Assembly (NCBI RefSeq): GCF_002288925.2
Contig: NW_022098076.1
Coordinates: 80,332,526-80,396,525 of the forward strand
Direction: 5' to 3'
Length of the DNA stretch: 64,000 nucleotides
Source of the DNA: Delphinapterus leucas
Lineage: Eukaryota > Chordata > Mammalia > Artiodactyla > Monodontidae
Part shown: positions 31,653-42,521 of the stretch, piece after piece
How the letters are laid out: each line of letters starts with the position of its first letter
How positions within the stretch are numbered: the first letter of the stretch is position 1
Made by a program: the position numbers and the translations under genes
The notes under the pieces: generated by a model
What the model saw: the letters and a program-made list of their open reading frames with translations, nothing else
What the model was told of the DNA's origin: nothing
Database searches by the model: none

Positions 31653-32016
31653 GGACTTCCCTGGTGGTCCAGTGGTAAAGAATCTGCCTTCCAACGCAGG
31701 GGACGTGGGTTCCATCCCTGGTCAGGGAACTAAAACCTCACATGTCGCTAGGCCACTAAGCCCACATGCCATATCTATTGAGCTCACGGGCCTCAATGAG
31801 ACAGACTGCGAGCTGCAAACTACAGAGCTCACATGTTCTGGAGCCCATGCACCACAACTAAAGAAAGAAAACCCACACTCCACAACTAGAGAGAAGCCTG
31901 CATGCCACAACGATGAGCCCGCGTGCTGCAACAAAAGATCCCACATGCCTCAACCAAGATCCCGCGTGCCACAACTAAGACCCAATGTAGCCAAAAAGAT
32001 AGATATAAAAAAAAAA
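31653..32016 (+). mobile_element. CHR-type SINE, extended form
   Basis: Head GGACTTCCCTGGTGGTCCAG, GGTTCCATCCCTGGTCAGGG, then an expanded body where CCACAACTA- and GATCCC(A/G)C(A/G)TGCC units recur (31852-31980), then A16. The ~360-bp size is longer than the other copies in the window. Duplication AAAAAAGGCAAAGCAG and AAAAAAGGCAAAACAG at 31637-31652 and 32017-32032. Confidence 0.92.
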
Positions 32017-32083
32017 AAAAAAGGCAAAACAGTCAGAAAGTGATAAAAAGTCCAGAATGGGAGACCATCAAAAATGTAAAAAT

Positions 32084-32368
32084 CCAAATAATGGGAGAAT
32101 TTTTCGGTAAATTATACATCTGATAAACAACTTGTATCTAGAACTTATAAAGAGCACTCACCACTCAATAATAAAAAGACAAACAACCTAATTTAAAAAC
32201 TGGCAAAGGATCTGAATAGACACTTCTCCAAAAGAAGATACACGAATGGTCAATAAGCACATGAAAAGATTCGGAACATCATTAACCATCAGGCAAATGC
32301 AAATCAAAGCCACAATGAGATACCACTTCATACCCTCTAGGATGGTTATAATCAGAAAGACAGATAAT
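32084..32368 (+). mobile_element. L1 ORF2 fragment
   Basis: AATGGGAGAATTTTTCGG, CTTGTATCTAGAACTTATAAAG, TCAATAATAAAAAGACAAAC, CTGAATAGACACTTCTCC, GCAAATCAAAGCCACAATGAG and AAAGACAGATAA follow L1 ORF2 near its 3' end. No open frame survives. Confidence 0.85.
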
Positions 32369-32967
32369 TGGGAATCTGGGAATTGAAGTAACCTGCCCCA
32401 GTAACACTGCCACGTTTTAAAACTGGATGCAATGGTAATGGCAGCAGCCAGAGCTCAGAATCCTGTTCCAACCAGGGAAATGCACGTGAACTTTGTTAAG
32501 GAAGGTAGTAGTTCAAAATATGTTTTGGTACTGTTCCATATCCTATAGACTTCATGTCCCTTTTGGCCTCCCACCTACTGAAACTGTACATTTCAGAGAT
32601 TTAGGAAAAAAGGCTAATATTCAGCAGAGCAACACAATTATTTCTCAGGTTTGACTATTAGAGAATTGCATCCAGAAACAACAAGAAAATAGGTTTGACT
32701 ATCAGATTTGCAAGAGTGTGTGAGTGAGAAAAAGGCTTACTAAATTCCTTTATTTACTGAACTCAGTATATCAAGAACCAAGCCTGCACGGTAGAGTTTC
32801 TTCCTAAAAAAATTTTTTAAAAGGCCGTTTTCACCTCTGATGGCTAGGAGGATATAAGTAAGAAAAGGAGTGAAACTCACCTCTTCTTACAAATGGAAGA
32901 AGGGAGAAAAGGGGAAAGCAAAGAAGTCAAAACAAGGATTTTCACCTCCCATTCCTTGAAGGCAACC
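32369..32967. other. Unassigned non-coding sequence
   Basis: GAAGTAACCTGCCCCAGTAAC at about 32385 could be a MIR scrap. Nothing else is recognised. Confidence 0.4.
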
Positions 32968-32977
32968 GTGTATGTGT

Positions 32978-33015
<38 letters not shown>

Positions 33016-33036
33016 GACGACTGAGAGAGAGAGAGA
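32968..33036 (+). repeat. (TG)n then (GA)n microsatellites
   Basis: TG units at 32968-33010 followed by GA units at 33021-33036. Confidence 0.95.
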
Positions 33037-33078
33037 GCCCCCAAGCTAGAGTTGGGTGCCATCTAAAACAGCACTGTA

Positions 33079-33288
33079 GGGGCTTCCCTGGTGGCGCAGT
33101 GGTTGAGAGTCCGCCTGCCGATGCAGGGGACGCAGGTTCGTGCCCCGGTCTGGGAGGATCCCACATGCCGCGGAGCAGCTGGGCCCGTGAGCCATGGCCG
33201 CTGAGCCTGCGCGTCTGGAGCCTGTGCTCCACAGCGGGAGAGGCCACAACAGTGAGAGGCCCGCGTACCGCAAAATAAATAAATAAAT
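33079..33288 (+). mobile_element. Cetacean CHR-2-like SINE
   Basis: Head GGGGCTTCCCTGGTGGCGCAG, body GGGCCCGTGAGCCATGG, GCGTACCGC then (AAAT)n tail. Flanks AAAACAGCACT (33066-33076) and AAAACACCACT (33289-33299) are the target duplication with one mismatch. Confidence 0.95.
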
Positions 33289-33299
33289 AAAACACCACT

Positions 33300-33810
33300 T
33301 GATGGGGATGGGTAGGTACGCTGAGAACCTGGGGTTGAATGAACCTGAGGCACTGCTCCTGGTTCCCTCAAGGCTTCAAGTGGCACTCAGGAAAATGAGA
33401 CCTTCCTGCATGTCTAAAAAAGAAGATGTGGACTTTCTGAGTGTGCAGGTGGACAGTAGAGGCCTGGGGTGAGCACGGGCAGGGACCCCAAGACTAGGGA
33501 CACCAAGGCCAACTGGAGGAGCCAGCAGATCATCCCTAAAGCCAAGATGGGATCAGGTGCATCTCAGCTCTCAGCTGAACAAGGAGGAGAACAGTCCAGG
33601 CCTCTGCAGAGGGATCTGTGTGGACACACCAGACACAGCTTGGGCCATGCCCCACCCACAGGTGGAGCAAAATACAAACACACAGTCACCCCAGAGACCA
33701 CTCTGGAGAGGAGCAGAAAGGAGAAGTGTGAAAGTCCTAAAGGGACTAAGCATTTGTCTAAAGGAACTGTTTAAATTATTGAATTGGACGAAAGCATAAA
33801 CATTTCCTTC
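33300..33810. other. Unassigned non-coding sequence
   Basis: Moderate GC. Open frames on both strands at 33469-33903 overlap each other and match nothing I know. Confidence 0.4.
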
Positions 33811-34732
33811 TGATGTGGACTGAATTGTGTTCTCCCAAAATTCACATGTCCTAGCTCTTGTTACCAAGTCCAAGCTTGTATCGCTCACTGCACGATAGGC
33901 CAATAAGTTAAGAGTTGAATCGTTGGGGCAAGGGATAGGACTTTATTCAGAAAGCCAGCAGACTGAGAAGATGGTGGACTAGTGTCCCAAAGAACCATCT
34001 TACCCAAGTTAGAATTCAGGCTTCTTTTCCACTAAAAGGGGAGGGAGTGTGGCTGGTTGCTGCAAACTTCTTGGTGCAGGAATCCTTGGTGCAGCTGTCC
34101 AGGTAGGTCTGGTCACCATGTTCCTACAAACCTCCAAGACAAATGTTATTCTCTGTTCTGCAACTTTTTACCTCTATATGAATGGAAAAGTGTTATACCT
34201 TTAAAGGTCAGAGTCTTGAGAGTGGGCTATTATGTATATTTCAGGCTATAGGCAATATTGTTTTACAAAATGTGCTGAGGAGGCATGACTAAGCACAGGC
34301 AACAGAGCATAGAGGTTAGAGCTAAAGGAACAGATACAATATGGAGTCAGTTTTGTTCTTCTCTGTTACACTCCGACCCCAGTACTTCAGAATGTGACTG
34401 TATCTGGAGATAGGTCTTCTAAAAGGTGGTTAAGTGAAAATGAGGCTTTTAGGGAGAGCCTTAATCCAATCTGGCTGGTGTCCTTATAAGAAGAGGATAT
34501 TTGGACACACAGAGAGACAGCAGGAATGCACGTGAACAGAGGGAAGACTGTGTAAGGACACAAGGAGAAGGTGGCCATTTGCAAGCCAAGGAGAGAGGCC
34601 TCGGAAGAGACCAAACCTGCCAGCACCTTGATCTTAGACTTCCAGCCTCCAAAACTGTGAGAAATAAATTCCTTTTGCTCAAGCCATCCAGTCTGTGGTA
34701 TTTTTCATGACAGCCCTAGCAAACTGTTAAAC
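33811..34732 (+). mobile_element. MLT1-type MaLR LTR split by an ERV LTR
   Basis: TGATGTGGACTGAATTGTG to TTCACATGTCCTAG is followed, after 33859-34370, by CGACCCCAGTACTTCAGAATG, CTGGTGTCCTTATAAGAAGAGG, CTTGATCTTAGACTTCCAGCC, GAGAAATAAATTCC and CCCTAGCAAACTG. Joined, it is a full MLT1 LTR. Confidence 0.92.
33859..34370 (-). mobile_element. Solo ERV LTR, copy 1
   Basis: A 512-bp LTR that on the minus strand starts TGTAACAGAGAAG and ends GGTAACA. The signal GAATAAAGTCC lies near its 3' end. Flanking CTCT (33855-33858) and CTCC (34371-34374) form a near-exact 4-bp duplication, the size typical of class I ERVs. It is closely related to 51026-52298, in opposite orientation. No internal retroviral sequence adjoins it. 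Confidence 0.85.
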
Positions 34733-35045
34733 TCTTCTGCCTCCTGTCTATCCAATAGGTGAAGGTCTTAGGGAAAATCAAACCACTCAACAGGAAAATA
34801 AAGAAGCTATATTTTCTTAAAGTTGATCAAATTATTTAGAAAACCTTTACTTACTAAAACAGGATATATTCAAAAGCAACCCTCCCTCCCAAAACTATTT
34901 CTTTAACATTTCTAATTGTATTTTTAAAAATTAAGTTAGCACAATTTATTCCAAATTAATGAAGTAAACCATATTTTAATTTCAAAGTCAGCCTTACAGA
35001 ATTCTGGTTTCTTTCTATCTCCCATTCAATAAAAATAAAAGCACA
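34733..35045. other. Unassigned non-coding sequence
   Basis: AT-rich; nothing recognised. Confidence 0.4.
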
Positions 35046-35059
35046 TATTTTACCACTTT

Positions 35060-35339
35060 ATTTTTTTAAATTTATTTTTGTCTGCATTGGATCTTTATTG
35101 CTGTGCGCAGGCTTTCTCTAGTTGTGGTGAGCGGAGGCTACTCTTCATTGCGGTGCGCGGGCTTCTCATTGTGGTGGCTTCTTGCTGCAGAGCACGGGCT
35201 CTAGAGCACAGGCTCAGTAGTTGTGGCGCTCGGGCTCAGTTGCTCCGTGACATTTGGGATCTTCCCGGACCAGGGATCAAACCCGTGTCCTCCTGAGTTG
35301 GCAGGCGGATTCTTAACCACTGTGCCACCAGGGAAGCCC
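35060..35339 (-). mobile_element. CHR-type SINE, long form
   Basis: TTTTTTTAAATTTATTTTTG tail side, GCTTTCTCTAGTTGTGG, box-B complement GGGATCAAACCC, GCCACCAGGGAAGCC. Duplication TATTTTACCACTTT (35046-35059) and TATTTTCCCACTTT (35340-35353). Confidence 0.93.
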
Positions 35340-35557
35340 TATTTTCCCACTTTAAAGGCACCTGAAATTAACTTTAGAAATATTTCTCCACAATTGATAT
35401 TTGAATGTATGTTGTTCTTTTGTTCTCTGTGGTCCACAGTTCTATTTTATATATCAAAATTTAAAACTGAGCCCTCATCACAAGAAGAAAATTTTCTTTC
35501 CTTTCTTTTCTTCTCTGTTTTCTTTTTATTGGATCCACATGAAGATGGAAGTTAGCT

Positions 35558-35672
35558 GAACCTAATGTGGTCATCATTTTGCAATATATGTAAATCAAAC
35601 CATCATGCTCTATGCCTCAAGCTTATACAGGGATGTATGTCAGTTATTTCTCAATAAAACTGGAAAAAAAAT
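35558..35672 (+). mobile_element. L1 3' end, truncated
   Basis: CCTAATGTGGTCATCATTTTG, TATGTAAATCAAACCATC, CAGTTATTTCTCAATAAAACTGG and an A8 tail match an L1 3' terminus. No clear duplication. Confidence 0.75.
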
Positions 35673-36020
35673 GAAATAGAGACGAGGAATTTCCTCATGA
35701 ATATTTCTAAACAAGGACATTATGTGAAGGGAACTGGGACGAACGTGGCCAGTCCTCGGTCAGGACCGCTTTTCTCTTTTCAGGCACAGGGCTTTCCCCT
35801 CCTCATTGTAAGTAGGACAGTTGGTGCCTTAGCCTGTCACCTCATTCAAGCTGAATTGTGCAGAACAAAACCGCTGCCTTTGACTGGGAACACGGTGCCT
35901 GGACACTGTGTGCTCCCAACTGTGCACATTTCCATTTGTTGTCCGTGGAAATTTTTGCGAAGTCTTTAACAGTTGTAGCGGATGAAACACCATTTCCTAA
36001 TGTTCACAACTTCCATTTGC
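35673..36020. other. Unassigned non-coding sequence
   Basis: Nothing recognised. Confidence 0.35.
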
Positions 36021-36040
36021 AAGAAAACAGACCCTTCTGA

Positions 36041-36172
36041 ACATATGTATATGTATAACTGATTCACTTTGTTATAAAGCAGAAACTAACACACCATTGT
36101 AAAGCAATTATACCCCAATAAAGATGTTTAATAAATAAATAAATAAATAAATAAAATAAAAAAAAAAAAAAA
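36041..36172 (+). mobile_element. L1 3' end with perfect 20-bp duplication
   Basis: TATAACTGATTCACTTTGTT, AACTAACACACCATTGTAAAG, CCCCAATAAAGATG and a (TAAA)n/A tail. AAGAAAACAGACCCTTCTGA is repeated exactly at 36021-36040 and 36173-36192. The exact 20-bp match implies a comparatively recent event for a 130-bp insert. Confidence 0.95.
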
Positions 36173-36192
36173 AAGAAAACAGACCCTTCTGA

Positions 36193-36729
36193 CAAGTGGC
36201 AGACCAACACTGTCTGAACTTCTGAAAAGAGGAGTTTCTAAGCACTTGCGCCCTCCTCGCAGACCACTCTGCCCACCTCTCACAGCAGATAATATAGCCA
36301 GAAAGGGGGCCCTTGGCTTTGACCGGAGGATTTTCTGGTTAGTCACAGTGCCTCCTCCTTTTCCGAGCATAGAGTTGTCTGTCTCAGAGCAGAGAATGTG
36401 TGGATTCAGCACAAGGCTCCCCTGGAGATATGCAAATGCAAAGAAGGGATGACTATTTGGATGGAACTTGTCAAGTCAGTGAAGGTGGCATGAGGATGTT
36501 TCAAGGATGAGCAGGGCAAGGTGAAGATCTGTCACGTCTGAGCAGGAGTGGAAAGCAGGTCACCCACAGAACACACAGGCACCTGTGTTTCTCTTCTTTT
36601 AAAATCTATTGTTCTTCCAAAAAAGATTTCCTACTAGTGGGTAAGAATCCCCAAATGCGAAAAATATGAAACCTGTTAAAATTGCTGTGTCGCTTTTTGG
36701 AAACCCTGTTTTCTCTTTGTTTCCAAGAA
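36193..36729. other. Unassigned non-coding sequence
   Basis: Nothing recognised. Confidence 0.4.
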
Positions 36730-36862
36730 AGCTCCTCTTCCTCCCCTCCCCCTCCCTCCCCTCCCCATCTGTGTCCCCTTCCTCTTCCTCCCCCTCCCTT
36801 CCCCTCCCCCTTTGTTTCCCTTTCCTCTTCCTCCCCCTCCTCCTCCTCCTCCTTCTTCATTT
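36730..36862 (+). repeat. Polypyrimidine tract, CCCCTTCCTC-type
   Basis: About 130 bases almost purely C and T, with a doubled ~26-bp unit (TTCCTCTTCCTCCCCCTCC at 36779-36797 and 36824-36842). The minus strand is a matching polypurine run. Confidence 0.93.
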
Positions 36863-36908
36863 TCAATAAAATGTTATTTCTGGACATGGTCAAAATTCAA
36901 GAGGTATA

Positions 36909-37220
36909 GGGACTTCCCTGGTGGCACAGTGGTTAAGAATCTGCCTGCCAATGCAGGGGACATGGGTTTGATCCCTGGTCTGGGAAGATCCCACATGCCA
37001 CAGAGCAACTAAGCCCATGCGCCACAACTGCTGGACTTGTGTGCTGCAACTACTTAGGCCCGTACGCCTAGCGCCCGTGCTCTGCAACAAGAGAAGCCAC
37101 TGCAATGAGAAGCCCGCGCATCACAACGAAGAGTAGCCCCTTTCCGCTGCAACTAGAGAAAGCCCACGCACAGCAACAAAGACCCAACGCAGCCAAAAAT
37201 AAATAAATAAATAAATTTAA
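36909..37220 (+). mobile_element. CHR-type SINE, long form
   Basis: Head GGGACTTCCCTGGTGGCACAG, GGTTTGATCCCTGGTCTGGG, the long-form GCACAGCAACAAAGACCCAAC segment and an (AAAT)n tail. The flanks give no clear duplication. Confidence 0.93.
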
Positions 37221-37762
37221 AAAGCTGTATAAAAAGAAATACTGTATAACAGTATCTTTTAAAGTGCTGAAATACTTCCCTCAAAGCATGAAGAAAAGTA
37301 CAGAAATGTTATTTTAAAAAATCCACCTTTGTGTTCAATTCCCCCTCTGAAGACAATCACTATTACCAGTTTCTTGTGTCTATTCCCAGAGATATTCCAC
37401 ATATAAGCGTATTCTGGCACGTTATTTTGAGCCCTGCAAAAACAAAGGAAGATTTGCAACCCAGTAAAAGACCATCCTTATTGTTCCCAAGGAGAAAGGC
37501 GTGGTCATTATGTGGAGTATGTGAGATCATGAGGCTCCCTCCTAGACTTTCTGATCCATGTAGAATTCCCTACAGAAGGATTGTCCAGCTTTTCATCCAT
37601 GGATTAGAAGACACACCCCATCCCTGCTTAGGTTAGACACAATAAAATCTCTTCCAGAGTATTTCCATTTCTAAATTGCAGGGCATGAATGAGTTGATTA
37701 TTTTGCCAGCAGCAGCTTTGTGGATTTCCTCTTTGGTCTACAAATGTGAATCAATCAGTCTG
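37221..37762. other. Unassigned; weak old-L1 likeness
   Basis: CCCCCTCTGAAGACAATCACTATTACCAG (37340-37368) is reminiscent of a reversed old L1 3'UTR. Otherwise nothing is recognised. Confidence 0.35.
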
Positions 37763-38171
37763 TGTATTGGTCAGCTTGGGCTACCATAAAAAAATACTAT
37801 AGCCTGGATGCTTAAACAACAGACATTTTTTTCTCAGTTCTGGAGGCTGGAACTATAAGATCAAGGTGCTAGCAGGTTTGGTCCCTGGTGAGACCTCTCT
37901 TCCTGGCTTGTAGATAGATGTCTGCTTTCTCCTTGTGCCCTCCCATGGACACAGCCTTTCCCCTGTGTGAGGGCGGAAGGAGAGAGAACTCTCTCGTGTC
38001 TCTTCCTCTTCTTGTAAGGGCACCAGTCTTGTCAGATTAGGGCCCCATCCTTATGAGCTCATTTAACCTTAATTACTTTCTTAAAGGCTCTATCTCCAAA
38101 TAGAGTCACACTGAGGCTTAGGGCTTCAACATCTGAATTTGGGGCAGGGAGACACAATTCAGTCTATAACA
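37763..38171 (-). mobile_element. MLT1-type MaLR LTR
   Basis: TGTATTGGTCAGCTTGGGC, TCTCAGTTCTGGAGGCTGG, CTCTATCTCCAAATAGAGTCACAC and GACACAATTCAGTCTATAACA: a complete LTR in reverse. Confidence 0.92.
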
Positions 38172-38204
38172 GTTAGCAACAGTGAGAAATATTTTATAAA
38201 ACAA

Positions 38205-38570
38205 TAACAGCTACTATTCATTTAAGTACCTACTATGTGTTGGGCAATGTACAGCATGCTCTGTGCATATTATTTATAGTTCTCAAAATAGGCATTATTA
38301 CACCCAAGGTGATACTCAAAATACTTAACAATTGGCGTGGTTTGAGTGCTGACCCATCTGAACGAACACTGGGTATAAACAGTGTGGTTTATAAACAGTG
38401 AGTGGTTATTGTTCCAGTGCGTGCAGGCAAAAGATGAGCTCCAAAGAATTCTATTGCTCAGGTAAAGAGGGGAAATTTGGAGGTTAGGTGAATTGTACCA
38501 GCTCACACAGATAGAAAATTTTGGAGCAGGGACTGGAAAACACGTCTGTCTGACTCAACATCATTTTGCC
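38205..38570 (-). mobile_element. MIR SINE with an interruption
   Basis: GCTACTATTCATTTAAGTACCTACTATGTG, CAAAATAGGCATTATTACACCC and, beyond ~150 unmatched bases (38310-38460), AGGTTAGGTGAATTGTACCAGCTCACACAG. The gap is either an unidentified insertion or extreme divergence. Confidence 0.6.
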
Positions 38571-38820
38571 CCTCTGCCGCCGTGCCAGGAGCTATCTGTC
38601 AGAGTTCTCCATATTTCTCTGCCTCAGTAAGCCTTTGGGTGTGTTCCATCATGTCCACAACTTGATTACAGTGCCTGCCATGGAAGAGGCTGGCTTAATA
38701 TCAAGGTCAATTTGCCTGCTGGCTCCTCTCTGAGCAGCCCCAGACCTTGGTGCAAGGGTCTTCCTCCCTTCCACTCTTTGGCTCATATCTGACAGAATTG
38801 CAGGGTTTATGAATCTGGGT

Positions 38821-39027
38821 GTTTTGGGGTTTTGTTAAGATTTTTTTTTTTGATGTGGACCATTTTTAAAGTCTTTATTGAATTTTTTACAATATTGCTT
38901 CTGTTTTATATTTTGTTTTTTTTTGGCTGAGAGGCATATGGGATCTTACCTCCCCAACCAGGGATCAAACCTGCACCCTCTGCATTGGAAGGTGAAGTCT
39001 TAACCGCTGGACCACCAGGGAAGTCCC
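38821..39027 (-). mobile_element. tRNA-derived SINE with long 3' tail, copy 1
   Basis: Head complement GACCACCAGGGAAGTCC and box-B complement GGGATCAAACC, then an ~80-bp tail region reading CATTTTTAAAGTCTTTATTGAATTTTTTACAATATTG, shared with 44396-44568. Target duplication TGAATCTGGGT (38810-38820 and 39029-39039). Confidence 0.92.
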
Positions 39028-39039
39028 CTGAATCTGGGT

Positions 39040-41614
39040 CTTTGTACTGGGTCTAATCTGTCTTTCCCAAAAGATATACCCTTTGCTTCCTTCCATGAAT
39101 TTGACCTCCACTGTCTATCAGGTGTGGGCTACTCCTGATCAAGTACAGATTACACGTTTATCTGAGTCGATATCAGGCCTTGGACTTCAGCCTGATTATC
39201 CAGCATGAAGTAACAAATACCAAATACAACACTTCCTGAGCACTCCATTTCTTGGCTAAATCTTTTCTTTGAGCTACTGCTACTTCAGTGACTAAGGGTT
39301 TCCTTCATATGCCTTCCCCCCAATAAACTCTTCATATTCTAAGTGCTCCTCATTCTTTCTTCTTTTTCTGTTTTTTTCTCTTGCTCTCATATTTCCCTTT
39401 ATTCTCTTCTCCTTTTTCTATTTTGCCTCTGACTTAGGGCTGTGTTCACACATACTCATAAGCAGCCTTCACTCTTAAGGCTTAAGAACACCCCTGTCTC
39501 CTGGGTTACCAGGGGCTCTGTGTATTTGTGAGACATTTCTGAGACCCTCCATCCGTCAGTCTGTGATATCTACAAGCAACTTGGAATTAGTCCAAGTTCA
39601 AGGCACTTTCATTAAAGATTAAAAGGCATCCTTGCTCATCCCAGACTACCATCCTTCCCCCAAATGTGACCTTGTCCAAAGGAAAAAGGAAATTCTCTGT
39701 TATCCGTGAATTTTCTATGACATTCAAATTTTACCTGGATGCATCCTCTATTTCTTCAATCAAGTCTCATTGTGTATAGTATTCTCTGGTCCTACATCCT
39801 GCTCTACTCATTGTCACTAGAATCGATATTTGCAGTATAAGCAGAACCTTGTTCTGAGGATAAATCCAAAGGTACTTAGTGCTTTGACAAATGAAAAGCC
39901 TTTTTTTTTTAGCTGCCCTTTGTGTGACACACACTAAATGTGTGTTTCCTTCTGAGTTATGTATAATGTGCAAATTCCAGGCAGTCCTTGACAAGAGCTT
40001 GTAATAATAAACTGCCTCTCGACAGACTTCCCCTCCCTGAAATGTATGCCTCCATGGCCCCAAAGTTCTCAGTCTAAGGGTGAAGCCCTGATCACTTTTC
40101 TTTTTGTGCCATAAATGAAATGACGATGAACACATCAGCTTCGCCATATTGGAAAACTACCTAGTCGAGGAATGGGTGGCGTCCGTACGCCAAAACCCCC
40201 TCTGTAAGGTGTGCTTTACACCCTCAGGCCCGAGAGTTGCTCTGGGAATGGACTCATTCCCACACTTGCACGGCTGTAGTCAATACCTAGAGATTAAGGG
40301 ACATCTGGAAAAAGCAGTTTAGATCCTGAAACAGAAACCTCAGAAGTGGTTCCAGGCTACTCAAGAACTGCTGTTTGTCCCTTTGTTTGTCACTTAACAA
40401 ATAGTTACTGAGCACAGCCTCTGTGCCAGACCCTAGAGTGGGTTTGTTTTTTATTCTTCTTCAAATCTCAACTGTTTTTTTAATTTCTTTTAAGTAAGCA
40501 GTGGTATAAGTCTTTTTAAGTGTTTCTTTTTGGAACGGCTTATAGAAAATGGCACCCTGGGACCTTTAGCTCTATGTTCCCCAAATTTTCTTTCAAGAAT
40601 CTCATCCAGGAAGTTTCTTTAAAGAACATAATTCACCTGACCTAAATCAGGTTGATTTAGGTCAAAATAATCTGAAAACTAGATGTGTCCCACTGGAAAG
40701 CCTCAAAACTTCTCTAGTTCCTCAAAAATGCCAATATATGCCCCTCTACTATAGGTCAAGGAGGACGGCAATCCAAAGGTATCACTTGTTGATATTCCCA
40801 GATGGGGAGTGTCCAGCAGTGGGGGAAACAGGCCTGGGCACCGGCTTTGGGGAGCAGACAGTCAGGCCTGCAGCGGTGGCTCTTTGCTCCTTGCTGTGGC
40901 CTGTTACTCAGGGCACTGACGGGCAGCGGGGTGAGCTGCTGCGCCAGAGGGAAGTTGCCTTGCTTCTGCAATGCCCTGTAATCAGGCCCCGGGGAGCCTC
41001 CCATGTGGCACCTGAAACACTGTAGGTGAACCTCAGCTTTTGAAATCTGCCCTGAAGGTATCAAAGGCCTTGGCTTTTTCTGGTTGGGGAAATTTTGACA
41101 AAGATTTAACACAGGAATCTGACAAGCAGTCCCTATACCTAATGTTAAAGGGAAGACAGCCTGGGGAGAGATCAGAGATCAGTTTTCAAGAAAGTTTAAT
41201 CTCGTTCGGGTGGATTTGTGACTGCTGCCAGGGTCTCTGAACACTCAGCAAGTAAATGCAGATGACATTTGCTCAAGTTAATGCTATACCTTGAATGAGT
41301 GTAAAAGGGTCACTGTCTTTCCTCTAAGCTCCCCAAATAATCGTTCCTGCTTCTTATCATCTTTAGCCCCAGGAGGGAAAGGCTCCCATTTAAGTCTTTC
41401 TTTCTTTTGAACTTAGTGCCATCTGCCTTCTGCAAAGAATTGTCCTAACATTGCTTTTGAAAGGAATTATTTGAAAAGTTCTAAAAACCAGCAGTTTGGG
41501 GCCCTGTTAAAAAAACAAAAACGAAACAAAACAAATACACAAAAACCTCTAGTCATTCAGTGACTCACTCTATTTATCACTGCCATTTGTTTACTTCAAA
41601 ACCGTTATCATTCT
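39040..41614. other. Long unassigned stretch
   Basis: About 2.6 kb without a confident repeat. CACTTAACAAATAGTTACTGAGCACAGCCTCTGTGCCAG (40391-40429) may be a reversed MIR/L2 end. CT-rich at 39345-39430. Open frames of up to 126 codons (39767-40147 minus) have no family resemblance. A perfect hairpin at 40638-40664 is listed separately. Confidence 0.4.
40638..40664. repeat. Perfect 12-bp hairpin, 3-base loop
   Basis: TGACCTAAATCA, loop GGT, TGATTTAGGTCA. No T-run follows, so it is not a simple terminator. Confidence 0.95.
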
Positions 41615-41621
41615 TTTTTTA

Positions 41622-41728
41622 AAAAAATATTTATTTTTTTATTTGGCTGCTTCGGGTCTTAGTTGCGGCACGCGGGCTCTTCTTTGCGGAAGGTGGATTC
41701 CTAACCACTGGGCCACCAGGGAAGTCCC
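41622..41728 (-). mobile_element. SINE, internally deleted
   Basis: TTTGGCTGCTTCGGGTCTTAG and CACTGGGCCACCAGGGAAGTCC are the two ends, with most of the body, including box B, missing. Confidence 0.85.
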
Positions 41729-42401
41729 TAAAATCACTATAATTCTTGAAGGTGAGGAGACTTAGAAAAATGATGATGAATGACTTATTTTAACTCTGGG
41801 ACTAAAACACAGTAAACTTCTTCTTTCCAAGGGGCACTTAGAAATGTAATTCCTCCGTTTCTTCTTTATTATTCCAACTTTCTAGACAATATTTAAAGAA
41901 TGGGTTGGGTTGGTATTCTCCTGGGTCCCATGAAAGTTCCAGCCTGTCTAATGCCCAGCAAATACCTTTTAGCTGATACACTGAGATGTGAGTCAGCGTG
42001 TTGACAGGGAACACAGGGAACTCGGTGTTGTGTCTGCTTCTGCTTGCTCCTGGTTCAGGGAGCTTTGGGATCCACATGCAGATCTGGAGGTGTAGGTGTG
42101 GCCCAGAGTATAGTTCACTGGACCAAAGTTCCCCTTAACTTCACAGGTTTGCTCCTTTCAGAAATGACCTACTATTTGACTGGAGGACACTTTAGCAGGA
42201 AGGCACTGGGCTCTACAGTGGGAATCTCTCAGAGGTACAGAATTGTGTTCAGTCTGAACCCCAATTCCGAGAGCCTCGGGTGTGAGCTGGGATTTGAGTG
42301 TTGGGCAGGATGGTCCCATGGCCTACTGAAGTCTGCTAGCATTCATCCTAGGTTCAAGGGCCCACAAAAAGCTCTCAAATTTAATTGTAGAAAGCACCTT
42401 G
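41729..42401. other. Unassigned, contains a 140-codon frame
   Basis: An open frame spans 42044-42466 on the plus strand but its end lies in an L1 insertion, and the rest matches no family I know. Not supported as a gene. Confidence 0.4.
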
Positions 42402-42414
42402 AAGGAAGCCACAT

Positions 42415-42508
42415 ATGTGTAACTGATTCCCTTTGCTGTATAGCAGAAACTAACACAACACTGTAAATCAACTGTACTCCAATAAAAATTAATTTTAAAA
42501 AATCAATA
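42415..42508 (+). mobile_element. L1 3' end, 94 bp, with target duplication
   Basis: GTGTAACTGATTCCCTTTGC, AACTAACACAACACTGTAAATC, CTCCAATAAAAATTAA. Perfect 13-bp duplication AAGGAAGCCACAT at 42402-42414 and 42509-42521. Confidence 0.95.
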
Positions 42509-42521
42509 AAGGAAGCCACAT

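Noticed and set aside
3097..33036. Possible CRISPR-like or structured repeat arrays
   Set aside because: The tandem signals are simple CA, TG or GA microsatellites without spacers, in a mammalian genome.
39767..40147. 126-codon minus-strand frame with ATG
   Set aside because: No similarity to known proteins could be recognised and it has no accompanying exon structure. Kept as unassigned.
42044..42466. 140-codon plus-strand frame
   Set aside because: Its C-terminal part is inside a 94-bp L1 insertion with target duplications, and the remainder has no family resemblance or splice context.
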